NCBI GenBank assembly: GCA_034687125.1 | Contig: JAQGBZ010000672.1 | Coordinates: 1-21,210, forward strand | Source of the DNA: Neelides folsomi | Taxonomy: Eukaryota > Arthropoda > Collembola > Neelipleona > Neelidae | Direction: 5' to 3' | DNA length: 21,210 bases | In this document: piece by piece, positions 18,662 through 21,210 of the stretch | Numbering within the stretch: the first letter of the stretch is position 1 | How the letters are laid out: the number at the start of each line of letters is the position of its first letter | Made by a program: the position numbers and the translations under genes | Notes under the pieces: generated by a model | The model's database searches: none | Seen by the model: the letters and a program-made list of their open reading frames with translations, nothing else | What the model was told of the DNA's origin: nothing

Positions 18662-19260
18662 TTAGAGCTTTGGCTTACTAAATAACCAAACATAATGCAT
18701 CACATCAGTAACGTTGTTAATGATGAGATTTCCTTTTTGCAACTTCAGTAAACAATTTCCAATTGCAACCATTTGATCATATTTCAAACTGTGATCCTGT
18801 TTGAAAAGGAAAACAATTTCATCATCATCGTTGAAGGTACGCTTTGTTCTGACTTGAACAATTTTCATTGAGAGCGGAGTTCGAAGGTTTCATCAAACTG
18901 GAGAATTTCGATATGTCGGGGCTGATGAAGAACATCCACTTGAATTCCGTTCAATTCGAGAAGCAGGCAATCTGAGGGTTCATTTCTCTTTTGTTGACAT
19001 TTCTTGACTGGGAAGGCAATTGGCTTAAACGGAGAATTCAATTCAGGCGGGCAACTCCTAAGAGCAGTAACGGACGGGCAGTCTACTCCCTTCGGATTGT
19101 TCCGTAATGTGACGGATGTGGAGTTACCGTCCACACTACTCGACGTGTTCCCATCTGATGACTTCTCCACCAATTCATCCATATCGTCGCTGTTGCAGGT
19201 GATTGTTGCTTTATGACGACGCAACCAGTCCATCCCCAAAACGAAGGGGTTCGTGAGTAG
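18662..19260 (-). pseudogene. Ty3/Gypsy protease fragment and linker
   Basis: The minus strand reads PLLTNPFVLGMDWLRRHKAT, the C-terminal signature of retroviral-type aspartic proteases in Gypsy elements. About 115 codons of Ser-, Asp- and Asn-rich sequence follow to a TGA at 18865. A second frame overlapping the stop (ATG at 18868) continues for 68 codons with a segment of the type GNLIINN, usual in the linker between protease and reverse transcriptase. The catalytic Asp-Thr/Ser-Gly half of the protease and the reverse transcriptase are absent. It is a fragment of about 600 bp in the opposite orientation to the integrase and gag remnants. Confidence 0.65.
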
Positions 19261-19267
19261 AGGGATG

Positions 19268-20267
19268 AGTAGAGGAGCGCCATTTCCCTATTCTCGCCAC
19301 GTTGGGATTCATCGACGTTTTTTATCCAAAAGACCAAAATCGCTTGTTTTTCTTCAGCGATGAAGAAAGGAATAAAATTTTTCGAACCCGCCATCTTCAA
19401 TCACTTCAAGAGCTCAAAGCCCACGTGATTAAGGACAATTTCGATCAGGGGGGAATTTAGGATGAGATTTTGGGAATTTCTCCAAATTTGAAGTATGCGA
19501 TTTATATTTCGTTCGAATACACCAATAGGATCATCACTGAGCCCTTTGTCTCGAGAACCCTTGAAGAAATTTCTAAATTCGCATCCAAGATCAAGGATAA
19601 AATTCATTAAAATGTTTAGATTGAACTTTCAATCATCCTCTGGGAGGAGGAAAATCAATTGGAGAATCTTCGAATTAGAAATATTTTTTTAACTCTATTT
19701 GGGTGAGTCTTAATTTTATTAAATTGACTTGCCATACTTATTTTTAAATTAAAAGTAAAATGTCGATTTTCTAATAGCAATTTAATTTTTTTATCTTTTA
19801 TGATTTTAATTATAATTTTAAAATAAATTTCAATCATAAATTATTATTTTATTTTTAAAAATTTTGAAGGTGACTCTAACTGGAAGAAAGCTCTTAATTA
19901 TTTGAAGCGTGAAAAAAACCTCGACGTGACTCTTAAACGCTTTTCGATCAAAATCAAAAATCACGATCTGGAATTTATCGATTTGACGACTAAGAATTAA
20001 AAAATGACTGCTGGGTTTAAGAATTTGAAGCAATTCAGTTTTCACAACAATAATGATTCCAACTTCCGCAGACATTCTCGAGTCAACGAATCCTATTCTC
20101 TCTCCATTAAATATTTGAATTTTTTGGGGCGCGAAAGTCCGGTAATTGAAAAACCAAAGGAAAGTTTCCATTTTGGAAATATTTGCTAATGAATTCCTTC
20201 CCATCGAATCCAATCTCCATCTCTCACTCGTTGAAAGAAAAGATGTACGTGAAGATTGAAGATGTGA
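19268..20267 (+). pseudogene. Decayed 5' part of an unidentified, possibly RPA1-like gene
   Basis: From about 19268 the plus strand is open in one frame with coding-like composition (for example FIDVFYPKDQNRLFFF and RTRHLQSLQELKAHVI). It carries in-frame TAG, TAA and TAG codons between 19456 and 19621. A GTGAGT donor near 19703 and a TTTTGAAG acceptor ending at 19870 suggest an intron, but the phases do not match. A second stretch (KALNYLKREKNLDVTLKRFS, then YSLSIKYLNFLGRESPVI) has one TAA near 19998 and ends in TAA at 20187. A further frame (MNSFPSNPIS..., 20190-20289) follows. I cannot identify the family from this part alone. Stops and shifts make it non-functional as it stands. Confidence 0.45.
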
Positions 20268-20973
20268 AATGTTTGCAAATCGAGTGAAACAATCGCCAAT
20301 TCAAATTTTGCATTCACAATGTTAGAATCAAAAACGCTGACTCGGCGGCTTTATTCATGTTATTATTGTGCAAAATATTTTGCAAATAAATTAGAAGTCC
20401 ATGTAAGATTTTTATTCTTGAACCTTTGAATAAATTATTATAGAATTTGTATTTTCATAAACTATTTTATAAAAATTGAAATTCAAATGTATAATAAAAT
20501 TAGCTCAAAAAATCAAAAATTAAAACATCAAATTGTTTTGACTTGTAATTACTAAATTCTTTTAGATGATTGTGACAAACGACTCCAGGGGAACATTATT
20601 TTTCTGTGCTTCGTGCAAATCTACAATTCCGAAAACAATTGGTATCAAAATATTTTATATACAAAACCTAGTTTATTTAATTAAAATAAAATTATTATCA
20701 TTAATTAGATTTAATTTATGTAATTGCAACCAAGGTAATCCTTATTTTCGTGAATTGATATTTATTTATTTAAAACGGTTAAAGGTTGAAATCCAAGATG
20801 ACAACGGGGATACCTTAATGGTTCGACTCAAAGACGAAATTGAATGTTTGGCCTATTTTACTGGAGATTTGGCCAAGAACTTCGAGCAATTTACTTTGTT
20901 CATGTTCATGAAATATTACTTAGTTAACCAATCGGCCGCTGACGGCCGCTCATTTCTCTTTCTTTCCCTTTAA
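20268..20973 (+). CDS. Zinc-ribbon OB-fold-like 3' gene part, resembling RPA1 C-terminus
   Basis: The exons 20268-20402, 20566-20641 and 20735-20973 join in phases 0 and 1, giving 149 open codons to a TAA. The second intron (93 nt) could also be read through without a stop. The protein shows RLYSCYYCAKYF, then LFFCASCKSTIPK, giving a CxxC-x27-CxxC zinc ribbon. After it come FRELIFIYLKRLKVEIQDDN and VRLKDEIECLAYFTGDLAKN, which follow the beta strands, the D-x-G-type turn and the helix expected around the zinc ribbon of the RPA1 C-terminal DNA-binding domain. The frame has no start codon of its own in good context; it opens after a TGA at 20265 and appears to continue the broken gene upstream. 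A transposon-borne RPA-like protein is an alternative. Confidence 0.45.
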
Positions 20974-21210
20974 AAGAGAGCAGCTTTTAGTATTTAAATA
21001 TTTTGTATGTCTCAATGCAATCCCAAATTTATATTATAAAACGCGTTTTGTTTGAAAATTGGGCCACTATTAGCTTTAGTAGCTATTCCATAGTTTTGCA
21101 TTCCCCTAATGAGTATTGCGGCAAATTTATACAAAAATCCAAGCTAGTAAGCTTGGATATTTCCCTTCTTAATTTACATACTTGCAAATAAAAAAAATTT
21201 CCTTTGAATT
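20974..21210. other. Non-coding tail of the window
   Basis: It contains a 7-bp hairpin CCAAGCTAGTAAGCTTGG near 21140-21157 and an A-rich end. The 62-codon frame here has no coding features. Confidence 0.4.

Noticed and set aside
19830..20213. 127-codon minus-strand ORF
   Set aside because: The plus strand here reads as a decayed continuation of the RPA1-like gene, and the minus-strand protein shows no motif. Kept only as a weak alternative.

Overview
This is a very AT-rich nuclear sequence from an animal, almost certainly an arthropod. The evidence is three intron-bearing genes with short GT-AG introns (about 75 to 350 nt), a gustatory receptor-type and an ionotropic receptor-type chemoreceptor, and a dense layer of decayed transposable elements. 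A springtail or other hexapod would fit, but the species cannot be fixed from the sequence alone. No prokaryotic feature is present.

Layout. 1-3.0 kb: mostly non-coding DNA with a 25-nt 5' fragment of a tRNA-Asp gene, a perfect snap-back hairpin, two families of diverged direct repeats and a possible pair of non-coding exons. 3.6-5.3 kb (+): a three-exon gustatory receptor-like gene of 433 codons. 5.7-6.6 kb (-): a four-exon gene for a 189-aa four-helix membrane protein of unknown family. 7-9.4 kb: AT-rich DNA with one possible orphan exon, a hairpin and a 302-bp fold-back MITE. 9.6-11.3 kb (-): a 190-codon ORF1-type open frame split by a 1,086-bp Mutator-like element with a perfect 9-bp target duplication and inverted arrays of TGCCACCA. 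11.5-13.3 kb (+): a decayed Ty3/Gypsy integrase containing a 556-bp MITE. 13.4-14.5 kb (+): a decayed gag with two CCHC knuckles and a possible LTR. 14.96-17.74 kb (-): a complete ten-exon ionotropic receptor gene of 625 codons. 18.66-19.26 kb (-): a Gypsy protease fragment. 19.27-20.97 kb (+): a decayed gene whose intact 3' part has a Cys4 zinc ribbon resembling the C-terminal OB-fold of RPA1.

The exon joins of the three cellular genes were worked out by hand. All introns start GT and end AG, the phases agree and the frame stays open throughout. The two receptors belong to the peripheral chemosensory system. The four-helix gene between them has no visible functional link. The rest of the window is a record of successive insertions: element in ORF1, MITE in integrase, and fold-back elements in non-coding DNA.
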